Below, piece by piece: positions 32,984-43,561 of a stretch of 64,000 nucleotides of DNA (its first letter is position 1; every line of letters starts with the position of its first letter). Made by a program: the position numbers and the translations under genes. Source of the stretch: an uncultured Pseudomonadales bacterium (GTDB lineage: Bacteria; Pseudomonadota; Gammaproteobacteria; Pseudomonadales; Balneatricaceae); contig CALKFY010000038.1 in the NCBI GenBank assembly GCA_938084925.1, positions 1-64,000 on the forward strand. The letters are read 5' to 3'. Under the pieces are notes generated by a model. That model did no database searches, was not told where the DNA came from, and was given only the letters and a program-made list of their open reading frames with translations.

Positions 32984-33182
32984 CATGGCCTGAACACTTA
33001 TCTGTATGGCCTTAGTTCCTTGGCTGGCTTTGCCAGCTTCCCTGCGCATCCAGCTAGTCCATGGGCGCTGCGGAACTCGGTCTAAAAGACAGACCTCAGA
33101 CAGTCCTCGCGCTATTCCTATGATCTAGCAGCCCTGCTCGGCTGCGTCATAATCGGCCACACAGATAAATGTTCAGGCCCTG
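32984..33182. repeat. About 200-bp imperfect palindromic element with 28-bp terminal inverted repeats
   Basis: Left 32984-33011 CATGGCCTGAACACTTATCTGTATGGCC; right 33155-33182, reverse complement CAGGGCCTGAACATTTATCTGTGTGGCC. Confidence 0.75.
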
Positions 33183-33300
33183 ATAGATTCTGTCAATACC
33201 CATAGAGCTAAGGCCACATCGACAAAAGCCATGCTTCGGCGACAGCTTAGCAGTGCCTAGAACACTAACCAAGCACTGGCCAAACACTGTCTAACAAGCA

Positions 33301-33330
33301 CAAAAAAGCCCCGCTGTGCGAGGCCTTTTG
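33301..33330 (-). terminator. Rho-independent terminator for the BMP ABC operon
   Basis: Minus strand: AAAAGGCCTCGC-ACA-GCGGGGCTTTTTT. Confidence 0.7.
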
Positions 33331-33349
33331 GATAAGGGTTTAGACTAGC

Positions 33350-34414
33350 TTATAGCTTGTCGTCTACACCTTGTACATACCAGTTCATACCTAGAAGGTC
33401 GCCGATGGCAACAGTTTCGCCTTCAGCTGCAGCTAGAGTACCGTCTTGCTTGTAAACAGGACCAGCAAATGGGTGTAGCTCACCGCTAGTGATAGCAGCA
33501 GTAGTGGCTTCAGCCATCGCCTTCACGTCAGCTGGCATGTTTTCAAATGCGCCCATGCCAACCATACCTGAGTCCATGCCACCGAAAGTATCAGTGCTTT
33601 CCCAAGTACCGTTCAACGCCGCTTCAGTACGTGCGATGTAGTACGGTGCCCAGTCATCAATGATAGAAGTCAAAACAGTCTTAGGACCGAAAGCAGACAT
33701 ATCAGAAGCCTGACCGAATGCGTAGACGCCCTGCTCTGCAGCAACCTGTACGGCAGCAGTAGAGTCAGTGTGCTGAGTAATAATATCAGCACCCTGGCTG
33801 ATTAATACCTTAGCAGCGTCAGCTTCTTTACCTGGATCAAACCAAGAGTTAACCCATACAACCTTTAATTTGAAGTCTGGGTTTACAGTTTGTGCACCCA
33901 ACAAGAAGGCGTTGATGCCACGTACAACTTCTGGAATTGGGAAAGATGCGATGTAACCAGCAGTACCAGTCTTAGACATCTTGGCCGCTATCTGGCCGAT
34001 AACATAACGACCTTCATAGAAACGAGAAGAATAAGTAGCTACGTTGTCAGCACGCTTGTAACCTGTAGCGTGTTCAAACTTAACATCTGGGAACTTCTTG
34101 GCTACCTTAAGAGTAGGATCCATGTAACCAAAAGAAGTAGTGTAGATAAGGCCTGCGCCCTGACGAGCTAGACGTGTGATTGTACGTTCAGCATCTGGAC
34201 CTTCTGGAACGTTTTCTACAAATACAGTTTCAACCTTATCACCTAGCTTTGCTTCAACAGCTAAACGACCTTGGTCGTGCTGGTAAGTCCAACCATGGTC
34301 GCCTGGAGGGCCAATGTAGATAAAACCAACTTTCAACTTGTCAGCAGCAAACGCTGATACGGACATAGCGGATGCTAATGCCACTGCAGCGGCTGCAGTA
34401 AACAACTTTTTCAT
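33350..34414 (-). CDS. BMP family ABC transporter substrate-binding protein
   Basis: Signal peptide; KVGFIYIGPPGDHGWTYQHDQGRLAVE...; clustered with the matching permeases and ATPase. Confidence 0.93.
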   Translation of the reverse strand: MKKLFTAAAAVALASAMSVSAFAADKLKVGFIYIGPPGDHGWTYQHDQGRLAVEAKLGDKVETVFVENVPEGPDAERTITRLARQGAGLIYTTSFGYMDPTLKVAKKFPDVKFEHATGYKRADNVATYSSRFYEGRYVIGQIAAKMSKTGTAGYIASFPIPEVVRGINAFLLGAQTVNPDFKLKVVWVNSWFDPGKEADAAKVLISQGADIITQHTDSTAAVQVAAEQGVYAFGQASDMSAFGPKTVLTSIIDDWAPYYIARTEAALNGTWESTDTFGGMDSGMVGMGAFENMPADVKAMAEATTAAITSGELHPFAGPVYKQDGTLAAAEGETVAIGDLLGMNWYVQGVDDKL

Positions 34415-34524
34415 GAACAATTCTCCTCAGTATTATAAAACTGGCGTATGCCAGACTGGGCACTTCAGTTGTGCCTTTTATTATTGTGTGGTCAGGCGAT
34501 TATACGCCTAACCGACATAAATTA

Positions 34525-35445
34525 TCAGCGATCAGGGACAAATCCTCGCCCTAACGACGCCGGCGTATTTATCACGGACAGTCTACGATTTGTTGAGATA
34601 ACAATCAAAGCTAAAATGGTCGCAACATAAGGTAGAGATGATAACAATTGTGAAGGGATACCCATCCCCATACCTTGAGCGTATAAACCAAGAATCCAAA
34701 CACCACCGAATAAGTATGCGCCGGCCGCCAAACGACCTGGTAGCCAAGTAGAAAATACTACCAAAGCCAAGGCAATCCAGCCACGACCTGCGGTCATATT
34801 CTCGATCCACTGAGGTGTATAAACCAATGACAAGTAGGCACCAGCCAAACCGGACGTCATGCCACCAAAAGCAATACACGCGTAACGCACTTTGATAACC
34901 GAATAACCTAACGCGTGGGCAGAATCATGATTTTGCCCTACAGCACGGATAATCAACCCCATACGAGTACGTTTGAGTACATAGGCCACACCAACCGTAA
35001 GACCAAGGGAGATATACACCAAAGGATCCTGGCCAAATACAAGCTTACCAACATAAGGCAAGTCTGTTAGTACTGGAATGGACACATAGCCAAGTTTAAT
35101 GCCAGGCATACCGACAAAACCACTACCGATCAAACCTGACAACCCCAAGCCTAACAAAGTAATCGATAAGCCCGTGGCCACCTGATTTGTGACTAAGGTT
35201 TGCGTCATGAAAGCAAATAGTAACGACATGGCGGTACCAGCAACCATAGCCATCAATATCCCAACCCAAGCTGAACCAGTAATCTGAGCCATAGCAAAGC
35301 CGCTCACAGCCCCCATAACCATCATACCTTCGATACCGAGGTTAAGAACGCCAGAGCGCTCTACCACTAACTCACCAATAGCAGCTAGCAATAACGGCGT
35401 AGAGGCCGTGATAATGGTTAAGATAATGGCTTCATAGGCACTCAT
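34525..35445 (-). CDS. ABC transporter permease (nucleoside/BMP type)
   Basis: ASTPLLLAAIGELVVERSGVLNLGIEGMMVMGAV signature of the BPD_transp_2 family. Confidence 0.93.
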   Translation of the reverse strand: MSAYEAIILTIITASTPLLLAAIGELVVERSGVLNLGIEGMMVMGAVSGFAMAQITGSAWVGILMAMVAGTAMSLLFAFMTQTLVTNQVATGLSITLLGLGLSGLIGSGFVGMPGIKLGYVSIPVLTDLPYVGKLVFGQDPLVYISLGLTVGVAYVLKRTRMGLIIRAVGQNHDSAHALGYSVIKVRYACIAFGGMTSGLAGAYLSLVYTPQWIENMTAGRGWIALALVVFSTWLPGRLAAGAYLFGGVWILGLYAQGMGMGIPSQLLSSLPYVATILALIVISTNRRLSVINTPASLGRGFVPDR

Positions 35446-36515
35446 TGTGCACCTCCTTTGGCTTTAAGCAGACGCACGCGATAATGAATCAAGGTATCGC
35501 ACATAAGAATAAAAAATAACAACATGCCCTGGAATACCTGGGCCGTTTTATCGGAAATGCCCAGTTCAATTTGCACACCCTCACCACCTATATAACTAAT
35601 AGCAAGTAATAGACCGGCAAAGATCACCCCAATGGGGTTAAGACGTCCCAAGAAGGCCACGATAATGGCGGTAAAACCATAGTTAGGTGAAATATTAGGT
35701 TGTAACTGACCAATAGGGCCAGCTACTTCAATGATGCCAGCTAAGCCTGCAAGGCCACCGGACAACAAGAAGCAGAACCACACCATTTTGGTTTGCGAGA
35801 AACCAGCAAAGGCACCAGCACGCGGCGCATTACCAATCACGCGTACCTCAAAGCCCTTGATAGTGCGGTGCATTACCCAGTACAAGATAAGCGCCGTAAC
35901 CAAAGCTATGATCAAACCTAGATGCACACGACCATCGCCAAACATGGGGATCAGATGCCAGCCATCAAAAGCTACTGACTTAGGAAAGTTGTAGCCATGT
36001 GGATCTTTCCAAGGCCCCCTTACCAGCCAATCAAGTAGCAATTGTGCGATGTAAACCAACATTAAACTAGTTAGGATTTCGTTAACCCCAAAGCGGATCT
36101 TTAGAAACGCCGGTATGGCAGCCAACAAAGCACCACCCAGCATACCTAAAGCCAACATGGCCACAAACGCTAGTGGCGATTGCCATTCAGCAAAGAAAAT
36201 AGGAATAATTGCGCCTAGTATAGCGCCTGCTGTAAGCTGACCTTCGGCACCAATGTTCCACACGTTAGCGCGGAAAGTTACCGACAGACCGACACCTATC
36301 AATACCAAAGGTGCGGCTTTTACCAATACTTCTTCAATGGACCAAAGGTTGGTCAAAGGGTCGATAAAGTAGATATATAGCGCTGTTAAAGGCGGTTGAC
36401 CCATGGCAGCAAAGACAACACCACCCAAAAGAACTGTTAAAGTGATCGCCAATAACGGTGAGGCAAAGTGCATCAAGCGTGAGGCCTGAGCGCGTTTTTC
36501 TAATATCAACTGCAT
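35442..36515 (-). CDS. ABC transporter permease (nucleoside/BMP type)
   Basis: GLSVTFRANVWNIGAEGQLTAGAILGA; start chosen at MQLILEKRAQ. Confidence 0.92.
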   Translation of the reverse strand: MQLILEKRAQASRLMHFASPLLAITLTVLLGGVVFAAMGQPPLTALYIYFIDPLTNLWSIEEVLVKAAPLVLIGVGLSVTFRANVWNIGAEGQLTAGAILGAIIPIFFAEWQSPLAFVAMLALGMLGGALLAAIPAFLKIRFGVNEILTSLMLVYIAQLLLDWLVRGPWKDPHGYNFPKSVAFDGWHLIPMFGDGRVHLGLIIALVTALILYWVMHRTIKGFEVRVIGNAPRAGAFAGFSQTKMVWFCFLLSGGLAGLAGIIEVAGPIGQLQPNISPNYGFTAIIVAFLGRLNPIGVIFAGLLLAISYIGGEGVQIELGISDKTAQVFQGMLLFFILMCDTLIHYRVRLLKAKGGAQ

Positions 36516-36516
36516 C

Positions 36517-38097
36517 TTAGTGGCCTCCTTCGCTGGCTGTATTGGTTGGTTTTTCGTGGGCACCGGACATCAACAAGCCGATTTCCTCACGTGTCATTTC
36601 ACTAGCAGCATGAGCTTCTGAAAGCTGGCCACGAGAAATAACGGCAATGCGATCGGCAAGCTCAAAGATTTCATCCAAGTCTTGGCTGATCACCAAGATA
36701 GCACTACCCTGACGTGACAAATCGATTAGTGCCTGGCGAATCAACGCTGCCGCACCGGCATCCACACCCCAAGTGGGCTGGTTAATCACCAACACCTTAG
36801 GCTGACGATCAAGCTCACGACCAACAACAAACTTCTGTAGGTTACCACCTGACAGAGAACCGGCTTCGGCATCAACGCTAGCACTACGCACATCGTAGGT
36901 TTGGGCAACATGACTATTGATGCGGCTAAGTTCAGCTTGATTAATACCTGCCCAACCTTTGTGTACAGGCACATCACCATCGGTAACAGCATGACGAGAT
37001 AACAATATATTTTCGGTCAAGCTAAAGTCACCAACGGCACCGTGGCCATTGCGCTCTTCTGGTACAAAGGCAGTGTCCAATTGACGACGGCCATTGATGC
37101 CCAGCTGACCACAGGATACGTCCTGAATAATCACCGCATCAAAGTCTTTGTTAGTTTGTTCGCCAGAAATTGCCGCAAACAATTCACCTTGGCCATTACC
37201 GGCTACACCAGCAATAGCAACTATTTCGCCACTACGCACCTGCAGATTAATGTCTATCAAGTCCACCCCAAAGGGTGTATCGGAAGCCTGTTTTAAATTC
37301 AATAATTGCAGCAACACTTCGCCAGCTTCGTGACTATCGTGACGGCGAACCTCATGCACACTTGAGCCAACCATATGTTGAGCCAAGGTAGATGCCGTTT
37401 CTTCCTGCGGATCCAACTGCGCAACTACCTCACCGTGACGCAAGATAGTGGCATCGTGACAAAGCTGCTTTACTTCTTCTAAACGGTGAGAGATATACAG
37501 AACTGCGCAACCCTCTTGTGTTAAACGATTTAGCGTAGCAAACAAGGCATCAGCTTCTTGTGGCGTTAATACAGCCGTAGGCTCGTCCATGATCAACAAG
37601 CGAGGTTCTTGTAACAAACAACGTACAATTTCGATACGCTGACGTTCACCCACTGATAAGTCTGCCACAAGGGCATGAGGATTTAGCGGTAGGCCATAAT
37701 CTTTAGACAAGGTAGCAATACGTTCTTCCAGATCATGGGTACGAAGCTGAGGAGGTAAAGCTAGGCTGATGTTTTCGGCAACGGTTAAGGCTTCAAACAA
37801 AGAGAAATGCTGAAATACCATGCCGATACCCAACTCACGCGCAGTAGCCGGGTTATCAATTTTCAATTCTTGGCCCTGCCAAATGATGGAACCCGCGGTA
37901 GGCTGCAGAGCACCATAGATCATTTTAACGAGGGTGGATTTACCTGCCCCGTTCTCGCCCAACAAAGCGTGAGTTTTACCCGCCTCAAGAACAAGATCGA
38001 TAGATTGGTTGGCAGCGAAATCGCCAAACTTCTTGGTGAGAGCACGCACTTCAAGCAACACTTGAGGCGAATTCTCTACAGAACTAGTGCTAGACAT
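36517..38097 (-). CDS. ABC transporter ATP-binding protein (duplicated ATPase, nucleoside/BMP type)
   Basis: GENGAGKSTLVKMIYG, DLSVGERQRIEIVRCL, second domain LSGGNLQKFVVGREL. Confidence 0.94.
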   Translation of the reverse strand: MSSTSSVENSPQVLLEVRALTKKFGDFAANQSIDLVLEAGKTHALLGENGAGKSTLVKMIYGALQPTAGSIIWQGQELKIDNPATARELGIGMVFQHFSLFEALTVAENISLALPPQLRTHDLEERIATLSKDYGLPLNPHALVADLSVGERQRIEIVRCLLQEPRLLIMDEPTAVLTPQEADALFATLNRLTQEGCAVLYISHRLEEVKQLCHDATILRHGEVVAQLDPQEETASTLAQHMVGSSVHEVRRHDSHEAGEVLLQLLNLKQASDTPFGVDLIDINLQVRSGEIVAIAGVAGNGQGELFAAISGEQTNKDFDAVIIQDVSCGQLGINGRRQLDTAFVPEERNGHGAVGDFSLTENILLSRHAVTDGDVPVHKGWAGINQAELSRINSHVAQTYDVRSASVDAEAGSLSGGNLQKFVVGRELDRQPKVLVINQPTWGVDAGAAALIRQALIDLSRQGSAILVISQDLDEIFELADRIAVISRGQLSEAHAASEMTREEIGLLMSGAHEKPTNTASEGGH

Positions 38098-38180
38098 ATT
38101 TTACTCAGTCTTATTTTTAACAAACAATCTACCCAATACGGAATCACTGGTCAACAATAGTTGACCAGTTAATCAGGTTT

Positions 38181-41102
38181 TTATACCTTATATAATTCAA
38201 ACTCTTTAAAGTAATCGCTATCAGCTAGATCTTTAGGACCAACAACCGCCTCTGAACAAGGCTGATCCACAAAATAGATGTTTGCCACTCGCAGCACATC
38301 CGCCACCGTTACGTCTAGAATACGCTTACGGAAATTCTTTCGTAATTGTGGGGTGCGATCGTGTAGATTATTTTGGTGTGCAGATATTGCCTCACCGGCT
38401 GGAGAACCTGGCTTATCAAGACTACCTATCACGCCCAATACAGCTTCTTCTAGATGCTGGTCATTGATGCTATCCGCTGATGTAGCCCAAGCAATTGCAC
38501 CATCGTAATCGGCAAACGTTTCTGCACTACGCGGGTCACGATAGGAATAAAAACGGAAACAAGCGCCGTTATTATCTTGGCTAGCTCCACCGCCATAAGC
38601 ACCGCCCTGCTCACGAATGGCACGATGCAAATAGCCATTGCGTAAGATCTCACCCAAAACGATCAAGGCAGGAGAGTCCGCATGACTCGATGTCACGGTG
38701 TTATATGCACGGGCACAGAAGTTAACTTGGGTATTGGTGGTCCATAGATGCTTAATATGAGCCTGTTGATAGTCCCAGGACACACGGCCATCTACGGCGC
38801 CAGTATAGACACCAAAGGCTTCTTGCATAGCCGCTTCTAGCTCTTGTTGATGCTGACTTTCGGCAACGGTTACCATTTCCATAGGACCAGCTATAACAAG
38901 TTTTTGCAAAGCGCTCAGCTTGTCGCAGAGTTTGGCTAGTTCGGCGTTGTCGGCAAGGCTGTCATCCAACTTCTGCAACCAGATAATAGCACCGAGGCCG
39001 GACATGGCATTGCCCATGTTAGCTGCGGCACTTAAGTTTTGGCTAGCGCAAGTCATAGCTAGACTATGGCCACCGTTAACCACGCTTTGCTGACGTCTAG
39101 CGCGCAGTTGCGCCACTAGTTCGCGCACGCGTTGCTGCTCATCAAAACGGCAGTTAAACAAACTGTCTTTTAACAATGCTTGCATGGCATCTTGCTTATC
39201 CAGCAAGCCTTTAATAGCTAGCGTGAAATAAGCTTTTAGCTGATCGGCACTATCAGCACTACCACGCTTGGACAAGAAGGCAGAGATGCTGCCACATACC
39301 GCTGCCTGACGGCCCTGAGTTTGTAGGTAATCGTCTGAGCCTACACCCATTTCTGTGTATAGCTGAGCTAGCAAACCCAAATAAGGCAAGTCACCAGCCT
39401 GTAGTTTGGGCCACGGCAAAGACAACTGGTGATACACCAAGCCGTTGGTACCGGCTTGGTAATATGTCTGCTGGTTATATACGGCCGTTTCAGCTTCTGG
39501 GATCTGCGTATCGGCGGGAATATCATGACGAGTAACTGTAGGCAGTAAGCCCGCGTCGTCTTCTTGCATTTGGCGTTCGTTAAGGGCGGCAGCCAAATCT
39601 CTTACTTGCTGCTTGGCATCGTCATCCATAGCATCATGCATGGCCGCTAAACTAGCTTCTTCCGCAGCGTCGCGGAAACCCGCTAGCTGTTCGTCTGGGT
39701 GCATGCTATAAGTAAGACGATGTGGATTACCTAATAGCAACTCACGCACCAAACGTGGGATATAGTCAGCGTCTTCGATATCTTTATGCAACCGCGCAAT
39801 GACGGGATCTAAATTTAAGGCAGCTAAAGGATCACCATGGTGAATAGCGGCAGGCATAGCAGTAAGAATGAGCTGCATACCGAACGGATAGCCGTCGCCG
39901 CCTATTTCGCGCTGGCTTAACTCTAACTGATGCAAAGCAGAGGTAACTAGTTCGTGATCGACGCCCTCGTCGGCGATTTCTTCAAGACAACCCAATACCA
40001 TCTGTTCAAAGGCTTCAGCCTCTTGTCTGTCAGCACCTTCCACGCCACAAACAAAGGTCATTTCACGATTAGAATCTTCTAGGCCACACAGTGGCGACGG
40101 CGCACTGCCTACCCCGCCAGTTTCTAGTATCTTACGCAATGGTGAAGCGCTGTTGTCGAGCAATACGCGGGATAGCAAGTTAGCCTGTAACTGCTGATAC
40201 AAGTCAGTACTGTGGCCAAGCAACCAAGCCATAACATGATGACTCTTAGCTAGCTCATCACCCGGTTCAACAGCGTAACCTTCTTGTACACGTATAGGGC
40301 TGTAGTAGCGTTTTTCATCACTTATATGTAAGTGATCCATAGACTGGGCTGCAAACTTATGCAAAGCCAAAGTTTGGAAACGTTCTTGTAGCTCATCAGC
40401 TGGGATATTACCGCTGGTCATAAACACGGCGTTAGAAGGATGGTAATGACCGCGGTAGAAGTCTAGCAACTGCTCATGGGTCAGATCTGGAATATCCACC
40501 GGTTCACCACCACTGTTGTAGTGATAGGTAGTGGATGAAAACAAATGTTTGCTAACATTCTGCCAAAGCTGACTGATAGGTGAGCTCATGGCACCTTTCA
40601 TTTCGTTAAACACCACGCCTTTGTAGGCAAGCTTCTCAGTGCCGTCTGCTGCCGTTTCCAGCTCCACACGGTGACCTTCTTGGGCAAAATCCAAAGCATC
40701 TAAACGAGCAAAAAAAGTGGCATCCAAATACACTTCTAAAAGGTTTTGATAATCCTTGTAGTTTTGGCTAGCAAACGGATAAGCCGTCCAGTCACTACTA
40801 GTAAAAGCGTTCATAAAGGTATTCAAAGAACGACGAATCATCATAAAGAATGGGTCGCGTACTGGGAATTTTTCACTACCACAAAGGGATGTATGCTCTA
40901 GGATATGTGCTACGCCTGTAGAATCCATGGGCATGGTGCGAAACGCCACCAAGAACACATTTTCATCTTGTCCAGTATCTAAGTGAATGTGCATAGCACC
41001 GGTGTCATTGTGCTGGTATAGCTGGGCGTCTAGTTGTAAAGATTGAATGGTTTCTTGACGAACAAAAGAAAAACTGGGGTGTGCACTAGGGGTATTGGAC
41101 AT
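38181..41102 (-). CDS. Insulinase family (M16C, PreP-like) zinc metalloprotease
   Basis: Inverted zinc motif HILEHTSLCGSEKFPVRDPFFMM, GAMSSP, M16C domain length (973 aa). Confidence 0.92.
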   Translation of the reverse strand: MSNTPSAHPSFSFVRQETIQSLQLDAQLYQHNDTGAMHIHLDTGQDENVFLVAFRTMPMDSTGVAHILEHTSLCGSEKFPVRDPFFMMIRRSLNTFMNAFTSSDWTAYPFASQNYKDYQNLLEVYLDATFFARLDALDFAQEGHRVELETAADGTEKLAYKGVVFNEMKGAMSSPISQLWQNVSKHLFSSTTYHYNSGGEPVDIPDLTHEQLLDFYRGHYHPSNAVFMTSGNIPADELQERFQTLALHKFAAQSMDHLHISDEKRYYSPIRVQEGYAVEPGDELAKSHHVMAWLLGHSTDLYQQLQANLLSRVLLDNSASPLRKILETGGVGSAPSPLCGLEDSNREMTFVCGVEGADRQEAEAFEQMVLGCLEEIADEGVDHELVTSALHQLELSQREIGGDGYPFGMQLILTAMPAAIHHGDPLAALNLDPVIARLHKDIEDADYIPRLVRELLLGNPHRLTYSMHPDEQLAGFRDAAEEASLAAMHDAMDDDAKQQVRDLAAALNERQMQEDDAGLLPTVTRHDIPADTQIPEAETAVYNQQTYYQAGTNGLVYHQLSLPWPKLQAGDLPYLGLLAQLYTEMGVGSDDYLQTQGRQAAVCGSISAFLSKRGSADSADQLKAYFTLAIKGLLDKQDAMQALLKDSLFNCRFDEQQRVRELVAQLRARRQQSVVNGGHSLAMTCASQNLSAAANMGNAMSGLGAIIWLQKLDDSLADNAELAKLCDKLSALQKLVIAGPMEMVTVAESQHQQELEAAMQEAFGVYTGAVDGRVSWDYQQAHIKHLWTTNTQVNFCARAYNTVTSSHADSPALIVLGEILRNGYLHRAIREQGGAYGGGASQDNNGACFRFYSYRDPRSAETFADYDGAIAWATSADSINDQHLEEAVLGVIGSLDKPGSPAGEAISAHQNNLHDRTPQLRKNFRKRILDVTVADVLRVANIYFVDQPCSEAVVGPKDLADSDYFKEFELYKV

Positions 41103-41176
41103 AAACCCTTTCCATATAAAAACGCACCTGTTGCGTGAACTGCGGACAGGTGCGTGGTGGTGTAATTGAAGTTGCC

Positions 41177-41575
41177 TTAACCGAAGGTTGCGCCAGGAAT
41201 AATCGTTTCCAAGGCGGCCAAAAAAGTACCTTCATCAAAGGGTTTGCTAAGATAAAAATCTGCGCCTGCCTCTAGGCCTTCACGACGTTCTCGATCACTG
41301 GCTTTGGCGGTTTGCATAATAACAGCTAGGTCCTTAATACGGTCTGTGGCACGTACTTTTTGCAGTACCTCTAGACCGCTTATACCAGGCATCATCCAAT
41401 CAAGGAAAACAACGTCAAAATTATAATCAACGTTTTCTAGTACTTCTAAGGCTGATTCACCATCAGGGACGGTCATCACAGAGAGCCCCGCAGCTTCAAG
41501 ATAGTCTGCAAGAATCTCTAGGTTTACTTCATCGTCATCTACGATGAGAGCGGAATATACTTTAAGATCATTCAT
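41177..41575 (-). CDS. Stand-alone response regulator receiver protein
   Basis: ALIVDDDEVNLEILADYLEAAG, VVFLDWMMPGISGLEVL, YLSKPFD; no output domain; start chosen at MNDLKVYS. Confidence 0.9.
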   Translation of the reverse strand: MNDLKVYSALIVDDDEVNLEILADYLEAAGLSVMTVPDGESALEVLENVDYNFDVVFLDWMMPGISGLEVLQKVRATDRIKDLAVIMQTAKASDRERREGLEAGADFYLSKPFDEGTFLAALETIIPGATFG

Positions 41576-41680
41576 ATTGTTGTTTTTAACTGTGTAGAAC
41601 AAAAAAGTTAGGCTACAGTATAAGGCAAAAACACACTGCACGAAAAGGCCTGAGCACAGACAAATACCAAGATTGGCTAA

Positions 41681-42928
41681 TTATCCTACCCAACGCCCTA
41701 ATACTTTGCCTGCTGTGGAGGTAACATCCTGCATACCCATAGCGTAACGAATCACTTGACGTTTGATAGGCGTCAAATTAGCCATAGCCAAAACGCCGTT
41801 GCGCAACCATTTAAGACCACTTTGTTCATTACTAAAGCCGTGATAAAACGCATCCATAGACTGCATCATCAGGCGGTTTGCCCAACGGCGACGCTGTTGG
41901 TAGTCCTGTAATACATCTGCTCGCCACCAATCTTTGCCTGCAGCGCGTGCATCAGCAATAACTTCATCCAAGCAGGCCACATCCTGAAACCCTAGGTTGA
42001 CGCCCTGCCCAGCCAATGGATTGATCATATGTGCGGCATCACCTATCAAGGCTAAACCATCTTGCACATAATCCTGTGCATGTTGCTTTTGCAGATTGAA
42101 ATAGCTCTTTTCTAAGACTTCAATTTGCCCAAGCTGTTGTGGAAATTGACTCATAATCTCTTGTGCCAATTCTTCGTTGCTAAGCTTATTTAAACGCCTC
42201 ACTTCGTCGGCATGGTGATACCAAACCACAGACCCATGCTGACCAGGCAAAGGCAAGAAGGCTTGCGGGCCAGTAGCGGTAAAGCGCTGCCAAGTGATGT
42301 CTTGCTGACCTAACGCTGTATTCACCGATACCACCAAACACGCTTGCTCGTACTGACCACGGTTAACACCAATACCAAATTGCTGACGCACCATGGACGG
42401 GCCGCCATCTGCGGCAACCAATAGTTTGCCGGTGTAGGTTTTGCCGGCTTCGGTGTGGACAAATACCTGATCACCTTGGCGATAGGTTTTTACTGGTTTC
42501 TCGGGGCACAATACAGTCACTTCTGGCATATCGGCAATGGTTTGCCACAAAGCCAGCTGAGTGACACGATTTTCTACAATATGTCCGAGTTCAGAGGCTT
42601 GCACTTGGGTAGCATCAAAAGTGAGATCGCCAAAGCCCTGCATCTCCCACACGCGCATGCGGCGGTATGGGCAAGCGCGCATGGCTTGTAGTTTCTGCCA
42701 AGCATCGGTGCGCTCCAATACAGATTTTGTTTGCGGACTTAACGCAGAGATACGCAAGTCAAAGGCTTGGGACAGATCAAACTCGGCCGGTTTCTGTGCC
42801 TCAAACACGGCAACAGTTAAGCCTTGTTTAGCAAGCACAGAAGCTAAGCCAGCTCCGGTCATGCCACCGCCACAAATCAACACATCAAAAGATTTTTCGG
42901 TCACTGGTAATTCCTTGATTTTGCTCAA
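41681..42928 (-). CDS. UbiH/UbiF/VisC family FAD-dependent hydroxylase
   Basis: FDVLICGGGMTGAGLASVLAKQG, ALIGDAAHMINPLAGQGVNLGFQDV. Confidence 0.92.
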   Translation of the reverse strand: MSKIKELPVTEKSFDVLICGGGMTGAGLASVLAKQGLTVAVFEAQKPAEFDLSQAFDLRISALSPQTKSVLERTDAWQKLQAMRACPYRRMRVWEMQGFGDLTFDATQVQASELGHIVENRVTQLALWQTIADMPEVTVLCPEKPVKTYRQGDQVFVHTEAGKTYTGKLLVAADGGPSMVRQQFGIGVNRGQYEQACLVVSVNTALGQQDITWQRFTATGPQAFLPLPGQHGSVVWYHHADEVRRLNKLSNEELAQEIMSQFPQQLGQIEVLEKSYFNLQKQHAQDYVQDGLALIGDAAHMINPLAGQGVNLGFQDVACLDEVIADARAAGKDWWRADVLQDYQQRRRWANRLMMQSMDAFYHGFSNEQSGLKWLRNGVLAMANLTPIKRQVIRYAMGMQDVTSTAGKVLGRWVG

Positions 42929-43129
42929 TAAACGACGTATTTAATTAAGCATACACTAGTAGCTAGGTAACTTGTTGTACAAAAATATTTACGGTTCGGT
43001 CTTTTTTTCCAAGCCTACTTGTGGTTTAGTTAATACAGGCTCGCTGCAAAGCACAGTCAAACAAAGCCACAAAGGAGACCCTATCTAGTTACCATTTTTC
43101 CTGTAACCCTCGATCAGAAGGAATCGATT

Positions 43130-43477
43130 ATGCAAATGAACATTACAGCACGTCACGACGCCAAAGCCACCGATGGCATTAAAGAACGAATTATGGCCAA
43201 GCTTCAGAAAAACGAAAGCCACTTTGATCACATCACCAATATACAAGTCACTATCGACAAAGACGGAAAGCAGGACATTGCCGAAGCCACCCTCCATCTC
43301 GACACCGGCAGCGAGATCTTCGCCAAAGCAAGTGGCGACAATATGTATAGCGCAATCGACGCACTCAGCTCCAAGATAGAAACTCAGCTACAAAAAGCCA
43401 AATCTAAAATCCAAAGCCGCAAAGGTGCTGCTCAAGGCAAACGCACCCCAATTGAAGAAGCAGAAGAAGTCGCTTAA
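43130..43477 (+). CDS. hpf: Ribosome hibernation promoting factor (HPF/RaiA family)
   Basis: MNITARHDAKATDGIKERIMAKLQKNESHFDHI...YSAIDALSSKIETQLQKAKSK. Confidence 0.9.
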   Translation: MQMNITARHDAKATDGIKERIMAKLQKNESHFDHITNIQVTIDKDGKQDIAEATLHLDTGSEIFAKASGDNMYSAIDALSSKIETQLQKAKSKIQSRKGAAQGKRTPIEEAEEVA

Positions 43478-43561
43478 TTCCTAAGCGAGCAGAAGCGGAG
43501 CCGTTTAAGGCCGGTTCCGCCTACTCTTCTCACCGCTCTCTACTACCGCCAACCTAGTCAG

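Noticed and set aside
43103-43122. Small hairpin GTTAC-N10-GTAAC in the hpf leader
   Set aside because: Only a 5-bp stem; too weak to call a riboregulator without conservation data.
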